Position numbers and translations under genes: made by a program. The notes beneath the pieces are model-generated. The model searched no databases, was not told the origin of the DNA, and saw only the letters and a program-made list of their open reading frames with translations. 64,000 nucleotides of DNA, taken from positions 1 through 64,000 of the forward strand of contig NZ_WHOB01000093.1 of the NCBI RefSeq assembly GCF_013141775.1. Direction: 5' to 3'. Origin of the DNA: Paenibacillus phytohabitans (GTDB lineage Bacteria > Bacillota > Bacilli > Paenibacillales > Paenibacillaceae). Shown here in pieces: positions 33,670 through 43,411 of this stretch. Position 1 is the stretch's first letter, and each line of letters begins with the position of its first letter.

Positions 33670-36600
33670 TTAGCCGCCGACACGGGCAAGCTCACGCATA
33701 TTCGCTTCAAAAGCAGCCATCAGGGCAGCTTCGCCGGTCAGGCCATTCTGCTCCACCTTACGGATCTGCTCCATCATCCGTTTGTAATCCTTCGGAATGA
33801 CACGGGCAAACTTCGGCAGGGCCTGATCCCATGAATCGAGAATCGCTCTGCCCGCATTGCTGTCTGTAAGCTCGGTATGACGGGTAATCAGGCTATGCAG
33901 CTCAGCGATTTCATCCGCCTCTTCCACACGCTCCAGCAATACCATTTCCAGGTTACAGCGTTTGATGAACGTGCTGTCCGGATCATATACGTAGGCGATA
34001 CCGCCTGACATCCCTGCCGCAAAGTTGCGGCCGGTCTCACCCAGAACAACCACACGGCCGCCAGTCATGTATTCGCAGCCGTGGTCACCCACGCCTTCAA
34101 CGACTACATTCGCCCCGGAGTTACGGACTGCGAAACGTTCACCGGCGATCCCGCTGACATAAGCTTCGCCGCCAGTCGCTCCATACAGTGCCGTATTCCC
34201 GATGATGATATTATCTTCAGCGGCAAAGGTTGCCTTGCGGGACGGTCTGATAATCAGCTTGCCCCCGGACAGCCCTTTGCCGACATAGTCATTGGAGTCG
34301 CCTTCTACCGTAATCGTAATGCCCTTCGGTACGAATGCGCCCAGACTTTGTCCGGCCGAGCCGGTGAAATACAGCTTGATGGTGTCATCCGGCAGACCTG
34401 CTGCGCCATATTTGCGCGTCAGCTCGCTGCCCAGAATCGTACCCACTGCACGGTTAACGTTCGTGATCGGCAGGGATGCTTCAACTGCTGTGCCGGATTC
34501 CAGTGCAGGAGCGGCAATATCGAGCAGGTGAGTCATATCCAGCGTTTCTTCCAGGCCATGATTCTGGTGTTTGCTGCGGAAGCGTGTGCTTCCTTCCGGC
34601 ATAGCCGGTGTATGCAGCAGACTGTTCAGATCGACACCCTTCTTCTTCCAGTGGGTCGAAGCCTGAACCGCATCCAGGCAATCCGTGCGGCCGACCATTT
34701 CCTCAATGGTGCGGAAGCCGAGCTCAGCCATAATCTCGCGCAGATCCTGTGCTACAAAGGTCATGAAGTTAACGACATGCTGCGGATCTCCCATGAAGTT
34801 CTTGCGGAGCTCCGGATTCTGGGTAGCAACGCCAACCGGGCAGGTATCCATCTGACACACGCGCATCATGATGCAGCCTACAGCTACCAGCGGTGCAGTA
34901 GCGAAGCCGTATTCTTCGGCGCCAAGCAGAACTGCTACTGCCAGATCACGCCCGCTGAGCATCTTGCCGTCTGTTTCCAGTACAACACGGTCGCGCAGAT
35001 TGTTCAGCATCAGTGTCTGGTGTGTCTCAGCCAGACCCAGCTCCCAAGGCAATCCTGCATGACGGATGGAGTTCATCGGTGAAGCACCGGTGCCGCCGTC
35101 ATAGCCGCTGATCAGGATAATATCGGCACGGCCTTTGGCCACACCGGCGGCAATGGTGCCTACGCCGACTTCGGATACAAGCTTAACGTTAATATTGGCA
35201 CGCGGATTGGCATTCTTCAGATCATAGATTAGCTCTGCCAAATCCTCGATCGAGTAAATATCATGATGCGGCGGCGGGGAGATCAGACCTACACCTGCTG
35301 TAGAGCCGCGGACTTCGGCAACCCAAGGATATACCTTGCGGCCCGGAAGCTGTCCGCCTTCACCCGGCTTAGCGCCTTGTGCCATCTTGATCTGGATCTC
35401 GTCGGCATTCACCAGATAGTTCGAGGTTACGCCGAACCGTCCCGATGCCACCTGCTTGATCGCACTGCGGCGGGAATCGCCGTTAGCGTCCGGAATGAAG
35501 CGCGCCGGATCTTCCCCGCCTTCGCCGGTATTGCTCTTGCCGCCGATACGATTCATCGCAATGGCCAATGTCTCATGGGCTTCCTTGCTGATCGAGCCGA
35601 AGGACATGGCACCGGTCTTGAAGCGTTTCATGATCGATTCCGCCGGTTCTACCTCGTCAAGCGAAACGGGTGCATTAGTGGATTTGAACTGCAGCATCGA
35701 GCGTAGCGTCTGGTGTTTCTCGCTTTCGCCCTGAACAAGTGCCGCATATTTCTTGTACATCTCGTAATCTCCGCTGCGTACGGAATGCTGCAGCAGATGA
35801 ATCGTCTGCGGGTTGAACAGATGCTCTTCCCCGTCACTCCGCCACTGGTATTCACCACCGGAATCCAGCACCTTGTCGTTACCGTCTTTGTCAGTGAAGG
35901 CGCGGTTATGGCTGGCAAGTGCTTCTAGAGCCACTTCCTCCAGGCCAATTCCCCCGATACGGGATGGTGTCCAGGTGAAGTAACGGTCTACGAACTCCGA
36001 GTTCAGACCTACAGCTTCAAAAATCTGTGCGCCGCGGTAAGATTGAATTGTGGAGATCCCCATTTTGGACAGGATTTTGACAACACTCTTCGTAGCGGCC
36101 TTGATATAGTTCTTCACAGCCTTCTCATGCGAGATTCCGCGGAGCAGGCCTTGGCCGATCATATCATCCAGACTCTCGAAGGCCAGATAAGGGTTGACCG
36201 CACTGACACCATAACCAAGCAGAAGCGCATAATGATGAACTTCACGCGGTTCACCGGATTCCAGCAGGATACTGACCTTGGTCCGTGTTCCCGAGCGGAT
36301 CAGATGGTGATGCAGGCTGGAGACAGCCAGCAGCGCCGGAATTGCAGCATTGTCGCGGTCTACCCCGCGGTCGGACAGAATAAGAATATTATGTCCTTTG
36401 GCCATAACGCGGTCTGCCGCCTCATTCATCCGCTCCAGAGCGATACGCAGCCCTTCTGCCCCCAGCTCTGCCGGAAAGAGAATCGGAATGGACATCGATT
36501 TGAAGCCGGCACGGCGTACATGGCGCAGCTTGGCGAAATCCTCGTTCGAGAGAATCGGAGAATCCAGCGAGATCTGACGACAGCTCTCCGGCTCTGCTTT

Positions 36601-38268
36601 GAGCAGATTGCGTTCAGGTCCGATCGTTGTCGCCGTGGACGTTACCAGTTCTTCACGGATCGCGTCAATCGGCGGGTTGGTTACCTGGGCAAACATTTGT
36701 TTGAAGTAGTTGTAGAGCCGCTGCGGACGGTCAGACAATACCGCCAGCGGTGAATCATAACCCATGGACCCGACAGCTTCGGCACCTGTGGAAGCCATAG
36801 GCTCCAGCACCTTGCGAAGATCTTCAAAGGTATAACCGAACGACTGCTGAAGCTGCTGCACGTTATCATGCTTCGGATTCGGCAGCTCCGGTGCTTCCGG
36901 AAGCTCATCGAGGCTGATCAGGTGCTCATCCAGCCAATCCTGATAAGGCTGCTGCGAAGCAATTTCAGCCTTGACCTCTTCATCAGAGATAATCCGGCCC
37001 TGCTTCGTATCCACGAGCAGCATACGGCCCGGTCTCAGGCGGTCTTTGTATAGTACATCCTCTGCCGGGATATCTAGGACTCCCGCTTCGGAGGACAGAA
37101 TGATCAGATCATCTTTGGTGACATAATAACGCGCAGGACGAAGACCGTTACGGTCGAGGATCGCCCCGATTTGCACGCCGTCGGTGAAGCCCATAGCGGC
37201 AGGCCCGTCCCATGGCTCCATCAGGGTGCTGTGGAATTCATAGAAGGCTTTCTTCTTCTCGTCCATGCTGTCATGATTGCTCCAAGGCTCAGGAACCATC
37301 ATCATCGCAACATGCGGCAGGGAGCGTCCGCTCAGGTACAGGAACTCGAACGTATTATCGAACATCGCAGTATCGGAGCCGTCCGGGTTAACCACCGGCT
37401 TGATCTTGCCGAGATCCTCTCCGAACACTTCACTCTTGAACAGCGACTGGCGGGCATGCATCCAGTTCACATTGCCGCGAAGGGTGTTGATTTCGCCATT
37501 GTGAATCATGAAGCGGTAAGGGTGGGCACGTTCCCAGCTTGGGAAGGTATTGGTACTGAACCGGGAGTGGACAAGCGCAATCGCCGACTCCAGCTTCTCA
37601 TCCTGCAGATCCAGGTAGAACTGTCCAACCTGTACAGTAGTCAGCATGCCCTTGTATACGATCTTCTTGCAGGATAAACTCGGTACGTAGAAGGATTCCC
37701 CCTCTTCTGCTCCGCCGTAGCGGATCGACAGCTCCGCACGTTTGCGGATCACGTACAGCTTGCGTTCAAAAGAAAGATCATCCTTAATTCCTTCGGAGCG
37801 GCCGATAAATACCTGCCGCACATAAGGCTTGGCAGCCTTGGCCGTCTTGCCGAGCATTTCGTCAAAGGTAGGCACATCGCGGTAACCGAGCACCTGCTGG
37901 CCCTCTTCAGCGATAATCTCGCTCAGGAGCGCCTCATGGCGGGTCCGGATCTCCTCGTTATGAGACAGAAAGATCATGCCCACGCCGTAATGGCCCTGTT
38001 CCGGCAGCTCAAAGCCAAGCTTCGCTGCTTCGCCGGCAAAGAAACGGTGCGGAATCTGCAGCATAATGCCGGCTCCGTCACCAGAGTTCGGCTCGCTTCC
38101 CTGGCCTCCCCGATGCTCCATATTAAAGAGCATAGTCAGAGCATTGCTAACAATATCATGGGACGGTTTGCCTTTAATATGGGCAACAAATCCCATGCCG
38201 CAAGCGTCTTTTTCGAACTGAGGATCATAAAGGCCCTGTTTGCCGGGCAGTTCAGTGTGTCTCATCAT
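33670..38268 (-). CDS. gltB: Glutamate synthase large subunit
   Basis: 1532-residue ferredoxin/NADPH-type glutamate synthase large chain that makes two glutamates from glutamine and 2-oxoglutarate. The class II amidotransferase nucleophile is Cys23 (KDACGMGF) after a short propeptide. The FMN domain includes SGYDGGTGASP, and the [3Fe-4S] cysteines are in CIMMRVCQMDTCPVG. The C-terminal beta-helix (GXXG repeats such as GNTALYGATGGEAYVSG) is complete. ATG 38268 has AAAGG six bases upstream; the open frame begins at a TTG at 38274. No gltD is adjacent, so the small subunit is encoded elsewhere or ferredoxin is the donor. Confidence 0.95.
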   Translation of the reverse strand: MMRHTELPGKQGLYDPQFEKDACGMGFVAHIKGKPSHDIVSNALTMLFNMEHRGGQGSEPNSGDGAGIMLQIPHRFFAGEAAKLGFELPEQGHYGVGMIFLSHNEEIRTRHEALLSEIIAEEGQQVLGYRDVPTFDEMLGKTAKAAKPYVRQVFIGRSEGIKDDLSFERKLYVIRKRAELSIRYGGAEEGESFYVPSLSCKKIVYKGMLTTVQVGQFYLDLQDEKLESAIALVHSRFSTNTFPSWERAHPYRFMIHNGEINTLRGNVNWMHARQSLFKSEVFGEDLGKIKPVVNPDGSDTAMFDNTFEFLYLSGRSLPHVAMMMVPEPWSNHDSMDEKKKAFYEFHSTLMEPWDGPAAMGFTDGVQIGAILDRNGLRPARYYVTKDDLIILSSEAGVLDIPAEDVLYKDRLRPGRMLLVDTKQGRIISDEEVKAEIASQQPYQDWLDEHLISLDELPEAPELPNPKHDNVQQLQQSFGYTFEDLRKVLEPMASTGAEAVGSMGYDSPLAVLSDRPQRLYNYFKQMFAQVTNPPIDAIREELVTSTATTIGPERNLLKAEPESCRQISLDSPILSNEDFAKLRHVRRAGFKSMSIPILFPAELGAEGLRIALERMNEAADRVMAKGHNILILSDRGVDRDNAAIPALLAVSSLHHHLIRSGTRTKVSILLESGEPREVHHYALLLGYGVSAVNPYLAFESLDDMIGQGLLRGISHEKAVKNYIKAATKSVVKILSKMGISTIQSYRGAQIFEAVGLNSEFVDRYFTWTPSRIGGIGLEEVALEALASHNRAFTDKDGNDKVLDSGGEYQWRSDGEEHLFNPQTIHLLQHSVRSGDYEMYKKYAALVQGESEKHQTLRSMLQFKSTNAPVSLDEVEPAESIMKRFKTGAMSFGSISKEAHETLAIAMNRIGGKSNTGEGGEDPARFIPDANGDSRRSAIKQVASGRFGVTSNYLVNADEIQIKMAQGAKPGEGGQLPGRKVYPWVAEVRGSTAGVGLISPPPHHDIYSIEDLAELIYDLKNANPRANINVKLVSEVGVGTIAAGVAKGRADIILISGYDGGTGASPMNSIRHAGLPWELGLAETHQTLMLNNLRDRVVLETDGKMLSGRDLAVAVLLGAEEYGFATAPLVAVGCIMMRVCQMDTCPVGVATQNPELRKNFMGDPQHVVNFMTFVAQDLREIMAELGFRTIEEMVGRTDCLDAVQASTHWKKKGVDLNSLLHTPAMPEGSTRFRSKHQNHGLEETLDMTHLLDIAAPALESGTAVEASLPITNVNRAVGTILGSELTRKYGAAGLPDDTIKLYFTGSAGQSLGAFVPKGITITVEGDSNDYVGKGLSGGKLIIRPSRKATFAAEDNIIIGNTALYGATGGEAYVSGIAGERFAVRNSGANVVVEGVGDHGCEYMTGGRVVVLGETGRNFAAGMSGGIAYVYDPDSTFIKRCNLEMVLLERVEEADEIAELHSLITRHTELTDSNAGRAILDSWDQALPKFARVIPKDYKRMMEQIRKVEQNGLTGEAALMAAFEANMRELARVGG

Positions 38269-38469
38269 ACGCAACCTTTCTATTATAAAGTAGACGGAAT
38301 TCCAGGAAAATTTTTCAGAGGAAAATCTTAATAATTATTCAAGCCAGATTGGTTATATTATTTTATCATCGACCTGACATGAGCGCAATTTAAACTTTTT
38401 TATGAGCTTGATTAACAAATGCTTTTGCAGCGCAGCTTTAGCGGATAAAAGCGTAAAAAATCTTCTCAG

Positions 38470-38483
38470 TGCATAATTATGCA
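38470..38483. promoter_or_regulatory. 14-bp palindrome upstream of gltB
   Basis: TGCATAATTATGCA is a perfect palindrome about 200 bp upstream of gltB, with a further TTATGCAT near 38502. It could be an operator for a nitrogen or amino-acid regulator but fits no consensus I can name. Near the gene, TATAAT at 38278-38283 is a possible -10. The remaining gene-free sequence to 38580 is AT-rich without further recognisable sites. Confidence 0.35.
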
Positions 38484-38581
38484 TAAAAGACGAATAAGTT
38501 CTTATGCATTGAAAGCGTTTCATTTATTTTCCTGCCATGGGTATGGCACTTTTTTAACCCATTTAGTTTTCTGTATAAGCC

Positions 38582-38607
38582 AAAAACGCCCCCTCAGGGG
38601 CGTTTTT
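38582..38607 (-). terminator. Terminator downstream of the YhgE/Pip gene
   Basis: AAAAACGCCCC-CTCA-GGGGCGTTTTT is a perfect 11-bp stem with U-runs on both strands. It lies 33 bp after the minus-strand YhgE/Pip stop codon. Confidence 0.92.
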
Positions 38608-38639
38608 GTGTCCTCATATTTACAAGGAAATGTGTTCCA

Positions 38640-40994
38640 TTATACAGTCAAAACTTGTTCACTTTTCAGCAGAGCTTCATTACCGCGGTCACGGGTCATG
38701 AAGTAGGTGAAGGTAAGCGCCAGGAATACTATGCCGTAAGCGGCCAGCAGTCCGGCATCATTCCACATCGAGCTGAAGTCGCCAGTGGAGATGACTGCCT
38801 TGAAGCCTTTGACACTGTAAGTCATCGGCAGCAGCGGATTGAAGATCTTCATCCAGTTCGGAATCAGCTCCAGCGGGAACGTACCCGCACTCGTAGTCAA
38901 TTGGAAGATCAGAATCAGGATGACTACGAAACGGCCCGGCTGGTCGAGCCAGGTTACAATCGCCTGGATCATCCACATGAAGGCAAGGCTGGTAATGAAG
39001 GAGAAGGCGTAGAACAAGCCTACACTCTGCACTTCAAGGCCCAGGCCGTACAGAACAATCAGGATGGCGAGAAGTGCCTGGAGCAAGCTCATCATGGAGA
39101 ACGTAAGAGTACGGCTCATGAACCGGTTGAACCGGCTGGCTCCGATCACTTCAGATTCACGCATCGGAATAACAATTGTACAGATCAGTGCGCCTACGAA
39201 CAAACCGAGCGACAGGAAGTAAGGGGCGAACCCTGTTCCATAGTTCGGTACCTTGCTGACTTTCACTTCTTCAATCTGTACCGGCTGGGCAAACATGGAT
39301 ACCAGCGCATCGCTCTTGTTCACAGCATTAGTCTGCGTTGCAGCATCGCCCAGCTTGCTGGCCAGCTCACCGGAGCCTGCTTTCAGCTCATCCAGACCAT
39401 CCTTGAGCTGGCCTGCTCCGTCCCTCAGCTGCTTCGAGCCGTCAGCTACAGAGCTGAGGCCGCTGCCAAGCTGTCCTGCGCCGCTCAGCAGCTTCGCTGT
39501 TCCGGCTTCAAGCGCCTTGCCGCCGTCTGCCAGCTTCGCACCGCCTGCGGCCGCTTCGTCCAGCTTCGCGCCGAACTGCTGCATGCCTGCCGACAGCTTA
39601 GCGCCGCCTGCTGCAAGTGTGCCAGCGCCAGCCGCCAGCTGCTGCTGGCCTTCCAGCAGCTGTGCGCTGCCGGCGTTCAGCTGCTGCGCTCCGGCATGCA
39701 GCTGCGTTACACCTGCATCAAGCTGCTGGGAACCGCTGTGCAGCTGATTCGCTCCCTGCACCAGCTGCTCCTGGCCGCTGTGCAGTGCCGTTGCTCCTGC
39801 CAGCAGCTGCTCCTGGCTCTGGTCCAGCTGTGCAGTGCCGGTGGCCACTGCTGTACTTGCCGCCAGCAGCTTCTGTACATCCGGGCTTGCCGCAAGCTGC
39901 GGATTCGATTTCGCCAGTGCCTGCAGACCGTCTGCTACCGCCTTGGCTCCGGCTGCCGCTTTCGCGCTGCCTTCCTTCGAAGCCGTAAGACCGGCTTCGA
40001 GCTTCGCGCTGCCTTCTGCGGAAGAGGTCAGACCCGCTTCCAGCTTCGCGCTGCCGTCTACCACCGACTTCGTGCCAGCCTGCAGCTTGGCGGTTCCGTC
40101 TACGGCCGACTGTGTGCCGTCCTTAAGCGAAGCCGCTCCGGCTGCAGTCTTCTGCAGCCCTGCGTCAAGCTGCTTGCTGCCTGCTGCCGACTGGGTCACA
40201 CCATCCTGCAGCTGCTTATGGGCTGCGGACAACTGCTGAAGCCCACCGGCCAGCGTGCTGCTGCCGGCTTCCAGAGCCGCTGCTCCGGTATTCAGATCCG
40301 TCACACCCTGGGTAAGCGGCGCTACGCCATCGAGCAGCTTGCCGGTGCCTTCAGTCAGGACAAGCAGATTGTCCTTCAGCTTAAGCGCTCCGTCATCCAG
40401 CTTGGTGGCACCGTCAGCAATCTTAGTGGCGCCGTCCCCGGCTTCGCCAAGCCCGCTGGCGATATCCGTGATTTTATCAAATACAGATTCGGTATACGCT
40501 TCTGTGATCTTGGCAGACACTTTAGTCTTGATATCCTTCACTGCAGTGCCGCCGATCTGGCCAGCCAGGAAGTTGTACCCTTCATTAGGCTCGTAGATGA
40601 TTTTGGCCGGCTGCGGATCCGCATCCAGCAGGGTAGTAGCTTTGGCCGAGAAGTCTTCCGGAACAATAATCGCCATATAATAGGTATTGTCCGCAAGTCC
40701 GGCTTCCGCTGCTTCACGGCTGACGAAATTCCACTTGAACCCGTCCGTCTTCTTCAGCTCCGCCACCAGGTCTGATCCGGCGCTCAGCTTGGAGCCCTCA
40801 TAATCAGCACCTTTATCTTCATTTACGACAGCGACCGGAAGCTCGTTCATTTTACCGTAAGGATCCCAGAATGCCTTCAGGAATAATCCGCTGTACAGTA
40901 CAGGAATGAACAGAATGGCAAACATGGAAATACGCATCTTGGGATTCTTAAAAACCGCGCCAAGGTCCTTGATAAACACGGATAAAGATTTCAT
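38640..40994 (-). CDS. YhgE/Pip-domain membrane protein
   Basis: 784-residue protein. An N-terminal helix (about 20-40) and an extracellular YhgE/Pip N-domain (VVNEDKGADYEG) lead into a very long repetitive region (about 180-570) built of short units such as LQAGTKSVVDGSAKLEAGL, probably a coiled-coil or beta-stalk outside the cell. Five or six C-terminal helices follow (from APYFLSLGLFVGALICTIVI), as in ABC-2 permeases. Relatives include the lactococcal phage-infection protein and ESX-type secretion components; exact function is open. A TetR regulator gene lies upstream with a shared operator-like motif. Confidence 0.88.
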   Translation of the reverse strand: MKSLSVFIKDLGAVFKNPKMRISMFAILFIPVLYSGLFLKAFWDPYGKMNELPVAVVNEDKGADYEGSKLSAGSDLVAELKKTDGFKWNFVSREAAEAGLADNTYYMAIIVPEDFSAKATTLLDADPQPAKIIYEPNEGYNFLAGQIGGTAVKDIKTKVSAKITEAYTESVFDKITDIASGLGEAGDGATKIADGATKLDDGALKLKDNLLVLTEGTGKLLDGVAPLTQGVTDLNTGAAALEAGSSTLAGGLQQLSAAHKQLQDGVTQSAAGSKQLDAGLQKTAAGAASLKDGTQSAVDGTAKLQAGTKSVVDGSAKLEAGLTSSAEGSAKLEAGLTASKEGSAKAAAGAKAVADGLQALAKSNPQLAASPDVQKLLAASTAVATGTAQLDQSQEQLLAGATALHSGQEQLVQGANQLHSGSQQLDAGVTQLHAGAQQLNAGSAQLLEGQQQLAAGAGTLAAGGAKLSAGMQQFGAKLDEAAAGGAKLADGGKALEAGTAKLLSGAGQLGSGLSSVADGSKQLRDGAGQLKDGLDELKAGSGELASKLGDAATQTNAVNKSDALVSMFAQPVQIEEVKVSKVPNYGTGFAPYFLSLGLFVGALICTIVIPMRESEVIGASRFNRFMSRTLTFSMMSLLQALLAILIVLYGLGLEVQSVGLFYAFSFITSLAFMWMIQAIVTWLDQPGRFVVILILIFQLTTSAGTFPLELIPNWMKIFNPLLPMTYSVKGFKAVISTGDFSSMWNDAGLLAAYGIVFLALTFTYFMTRDRGNEALLKSEQVLTV

Positions 40995-41085
40995 TCTGGT
41001 TCTCTCCTTCTAATCATATGCTCTCTTTAAAATGCTATAAATTCCTCTGAAATGATATTTTCGTGAATGTTACAGTAACACTGGT

Positions 41086-41112
41086 TGACCATTTTCCCCA
41101 TTCAGTCATTCA
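41086..41112. promoter_or_regulatory. Putative TetR operator before the YhgE/Pip gene
   Basis: TGACCATTTTCCCCATTC followed by AGTCATTC resembles the sequence at 41811-41840 upstream of the tetR gene: both start TGACCA, have TTT next and end GTCANTC about 20 bp later. It lies about 92-118 bp upstream of the YhgE/Pip start. Inferred operator. Confidence 0.45.
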
Positions 41113-41190
41113 AGAGCAAAAAAAATTTGCCTGATCACATCAGGGAAAGCGCAGGTTCGCAGGGCGCCGTCCCTATACCGGACTTAAATT

Positions 41191-41766
41191 CTACTGTGAC
41201 AGGCCTTCTGCCAAAAATAAATGAAAGTAGCATTTAATCTGCTCTTTGGTCAAAGGCACATGCACCTTGCTCAGTTCAGCAGTAAGTACGATATAAAGCC
41301 TGAACATTACTACCGAGACAATCTGGGGATCGCAAGGTTTGATCTCTCCTTGACGGATTGCCTGTTCCACCTCCCGTTCCAAATATTCAAGTACGACACT
41401 CTCGATCTTGTCGAGCCCATCACCGGCCTGCGGCGTTCCGAAATCACGACTTTCCTGGGACAGCTTGATGAATAGCTCATGTTCGCTCCGAAATTCCAGC
41501 AGGGCGTCCAGCACGCGGTGCAGATTATCAAAAAACGGCTTGTCGCGTTTAATCTCCCGCTCGGCGATTCTTTTCATCTCAATAATGACATCTCGCAGAA
41601 TCTCGTCAAATAATTGTTCCTTGTTCGTAAAAAAGGTATAAATCGTCCCTTTGCCGACATTGGCAATCTTGGCGACCTGATCCATTGTAGTTGCCTTATA
41701 GCCGAATAATGAAAAAGATTTCGTCGCCGCCTGAAGCACCTGCTGCCTTCGATCTACCACAGCCAC
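41191..41766 (-). CDS. TetR-family transcriptional regulator
   Basis: 191-residue repressor-type protein. The N-terminal helix-turn-helix is in TTMDQVAKIANVGKGTIYTFF (about 26-46). The C-terminal ligand domain is unassigned. It is encoded just upstream of the YhgE/Pip gene in the same direction, and both have a related TGACCA motif in front, so it probably represses itself and that gene; the pairing of TetR regulators with YhgE/Pip genes is common in Bacillales. Confidence 0.88.
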   Translation of the reverse strand: MAVVDRRQQVLQAATKSFSLFGYKATTMDQVAKIANVGKGTIYTFFTNKEQLFDEILRDVIIEMKRIAEREIKRDKPFFDNLHRVLDALLEFRSEHELFIKLSQESRDFGTPQAGDGLDKIESVVLEYLEREVEQAIRQGEIKPCDPQIVSVVMFRLYIVLTAELSKVHVPLTKEQIKCYFHLFLAEGLSQ

Positions 41767-41810
41767 CCGTGCACTCCCTTTCGTCAGGAAATATCATTGC
41801 GTCCGCGTTC

Positions 41811-41840
41811 TGACCAATTTACTAATCCGGTCACTCGGTC
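41811..41840. promoter_or_regulatory. Putative TetR auto-operator
   Basis: TGACCAATTTACTAATCC followed by GGTCACTCGGTC lies 45-74 bp upstream of the tetR start. It contains several GGTCA/TGACC half-sites and matches the motif at 41086. Inferred autoregulation. Confidence 0.5.
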
Positions 41841-41939
41841 AAGACCAACTTTATCACGATGCTCCTGCCAATGCAATACTTATGCCCAACTTTTTTTATT
41901 TTATTGCAGTGTTTTAACTTTCTATTTACGTCTTATTTG

Positions 41940-41945
41940 TATAAT
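41940..41945 (+). promoter_or_regulatory. Possible -10 box for the glycosyltransferase gene
   Basis: A perfect TATAAT lies 118 bp upstream of the glycosyltransferase start in an AT-rich stretch. The matching -35 (ACTTTC with a 17-bp spacer) is poor, so the promoter call is tentative. Confidence 0.4.
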
Positions 41946-42062
41946 GTGAGAAAAGAAGCAAAAACCCTAGTATAATATAATAGAACATGAACATGGGATC
42001 TCGAATGAACCGATGAAGAGAACTCGTAATTCTACCCATGATGGAAAGTAGCAGGTGAACTT

Positions 42063-43259
42063 ATGCGAAAGAAAAGAGTACTGCTGTTTTCGGAAGGCTT
42101 CGGCACGGGCCACACAGGGGCAGCCTATGCTCTGGCCGAAGGAATAAGACTGCTGAGTCCGGATGTGCAGTGCCGGGTCATTGAGCTTGGAAAATTCCTC
42201 AATCCTACGGTCGCACCATGGATTCTTTCCGCTTACCGCAAAACAGTCAGCAGCCAGCCTAAGCTGGTCGGCATGATGTATAAGACCCAATATCATAAAT
42301 CACTGAACCGGTTGACCAAGCTGGCTCTTCACCGGATTTTTTATACACATGCCTCACAGGTCATAGAGCAGCTTAAACCCGATTTGATTATCTGCACTCA
42401 TCCGATTCCGGCCGCAGTCATCTCCAGATTGAAGCAGCAGGGGCTGGATGTCCCGCTCTACACGCTGATTACAGATTATGATGCGCACGGCAGCTGGGTG
42501 AACGCCGAAGCTAACCGTTATCTCGTCTCTACTTCACGCGTCAAATCTATTCTTACCGGACGGGGCGTATCTCCTGAGCTGGTGACGGTTACCGGTATCC
42601 CGGTGCATCCGAAGTTCTGGGAGCGCCATAGCAAGACTCAGCTCCGCAAGGAGCTGGGGCTCGCCGACATTCCTACCGTGCTCATTATGGGCGGCGGCTG
42701 GGGGCTGATGTTCGGGAAGGACATCATGAATTCGCTCACGGCCCGGATGGATGAGATCCAGCTTATATTCTGTATGGGCAGCAATGACAAGCTGGTAGCC
42801 AAAATGAAAGCCAACCCGCTGCTGGACCATCCCAATGTAAAGATTCTCGGCTACAGCAGCGAGATCAACAAATTAATGGATGCTTCCGATCTGCTGATTA
42901 CGAAGCCGGGCGGAATGACCTGTACTGAAGGTCAGGCCAAAGGCATTCCGATGCTGTTCTACAGCGCCATCCCGGGGCAGGAAGAGAAGAACAGCCAGTA
43001 TTTTGTAGAGCTGGGGCTGGCCGAGGTACTTGATTCGGAAGTGGTGAACAAATGGTTCTCCATGCTGCTGCATGAATATGCCGGACTTGAATTACAGCGG
43101 AAACGCCGGACTTCCCCGGAACGCCAGCAGCCTCAGCATTGTGCAGCTACTGTGCTCCAGCTGCTGGGCAAGCCCGCCAGCCAAGCTGTTGCCGAATCCG
43201 AGTCGTGGAGCTCCCCCTCACAGGTGCGCAATGAAGAGGCCGTCTATGTCACCCCGTAA
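42063..43259 (+). CDS. UgtP/MGDG-synthase-like glycosyltransferase (GT28)
   Basis: 398-residue GT-B glycosyltransferase. The N-terminal domain FSEGFGTGHTGAAYAL is the MGDG-synthase acceptor-domain motif. The C-terminal GT28 domain has IMGGGWGLMFGKDI and the nucleotide-sugar site LITKPGGMTCTEG. Relatives glucosylate or galactosylate diacylglycerol for glycolipid and lipoteichoic-acid anchors at the membrane face; other members act on different lipids. The C-terminal 50 residues are polar and probably disordered. Single gene with its own terminator. Confidence 0.85.
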   Translation: MRKKRVLLFSEGFGTGHTGAAYALAEGIRLLSPDVQCRVIELGKFLNPTVAPWILSAYRKTVSSQPKLVGMMYKTQYHKSLNRLTKLALHRIFYTHASQVIEQLKPDLIICTHPIPAAVISRLKQQGLDVPLYTLITDYDAHGSWVNAEANRYLVSTSRVKSILTGRGVSPELVTVTGIPVHPKFWERHSKTQLRKELGLADIPTVLIMGGGWGLMFGKDIMNSLTARMDEIQLIFCMGSNDKLVAKMKANPLLDHPNVKILGYSSEINKLMDASDLLITKPGGMTCTEGQAKGIPMLFYSAIPGQEEKNSQYFVELGLAEVLDSEVVNKWFSMLLHEYAGLELQRKRRTSPERQQPQHCAATVLQLLGKPASQAVAESESWSSPSQVRNEEAVYVTP

Positions 43260-43284
43260 ACGGCCCCCAGGTGAACAACAACAT

Positions 43285-43329
43285 AAAGAACCTCCAGCCA
43301 CTGGTAAGCGTGGATTTGGAGGTTCTTTT
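43285..43329 (+). terminator. Terminator of the glycosyltransferase gene
   Basis: AAAGAACCTCCA pairs with TGGAGGTTCTTTT, followed by TG. It may also serve the minus-strand wall hydrolase gene ending at 43412. Confidence 0.9.
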
Positions 43330-43411
43330 GCATTACTTAAGATGAGAATGCAGCGGAAACCTTCTCCGCGCGCAGCCAGCGTGAATTCGGATGGCTAGAC
43401 CGTAACAGTGA

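Noticed and set aside
38505..38520. cre-like TGAAAGCGTTTCA upstream of gltB
   Set aside because: It is one base short of the cre spacing and mismatches the right half, so I do not call it a CcpA site.
38655..40775. 706-codon plus-strand open frame opposite the YhgE/Pip gene
   Set aside because: It mirrors the repetitive, codon-biased stalk region of the real gene and has no family resemblance.
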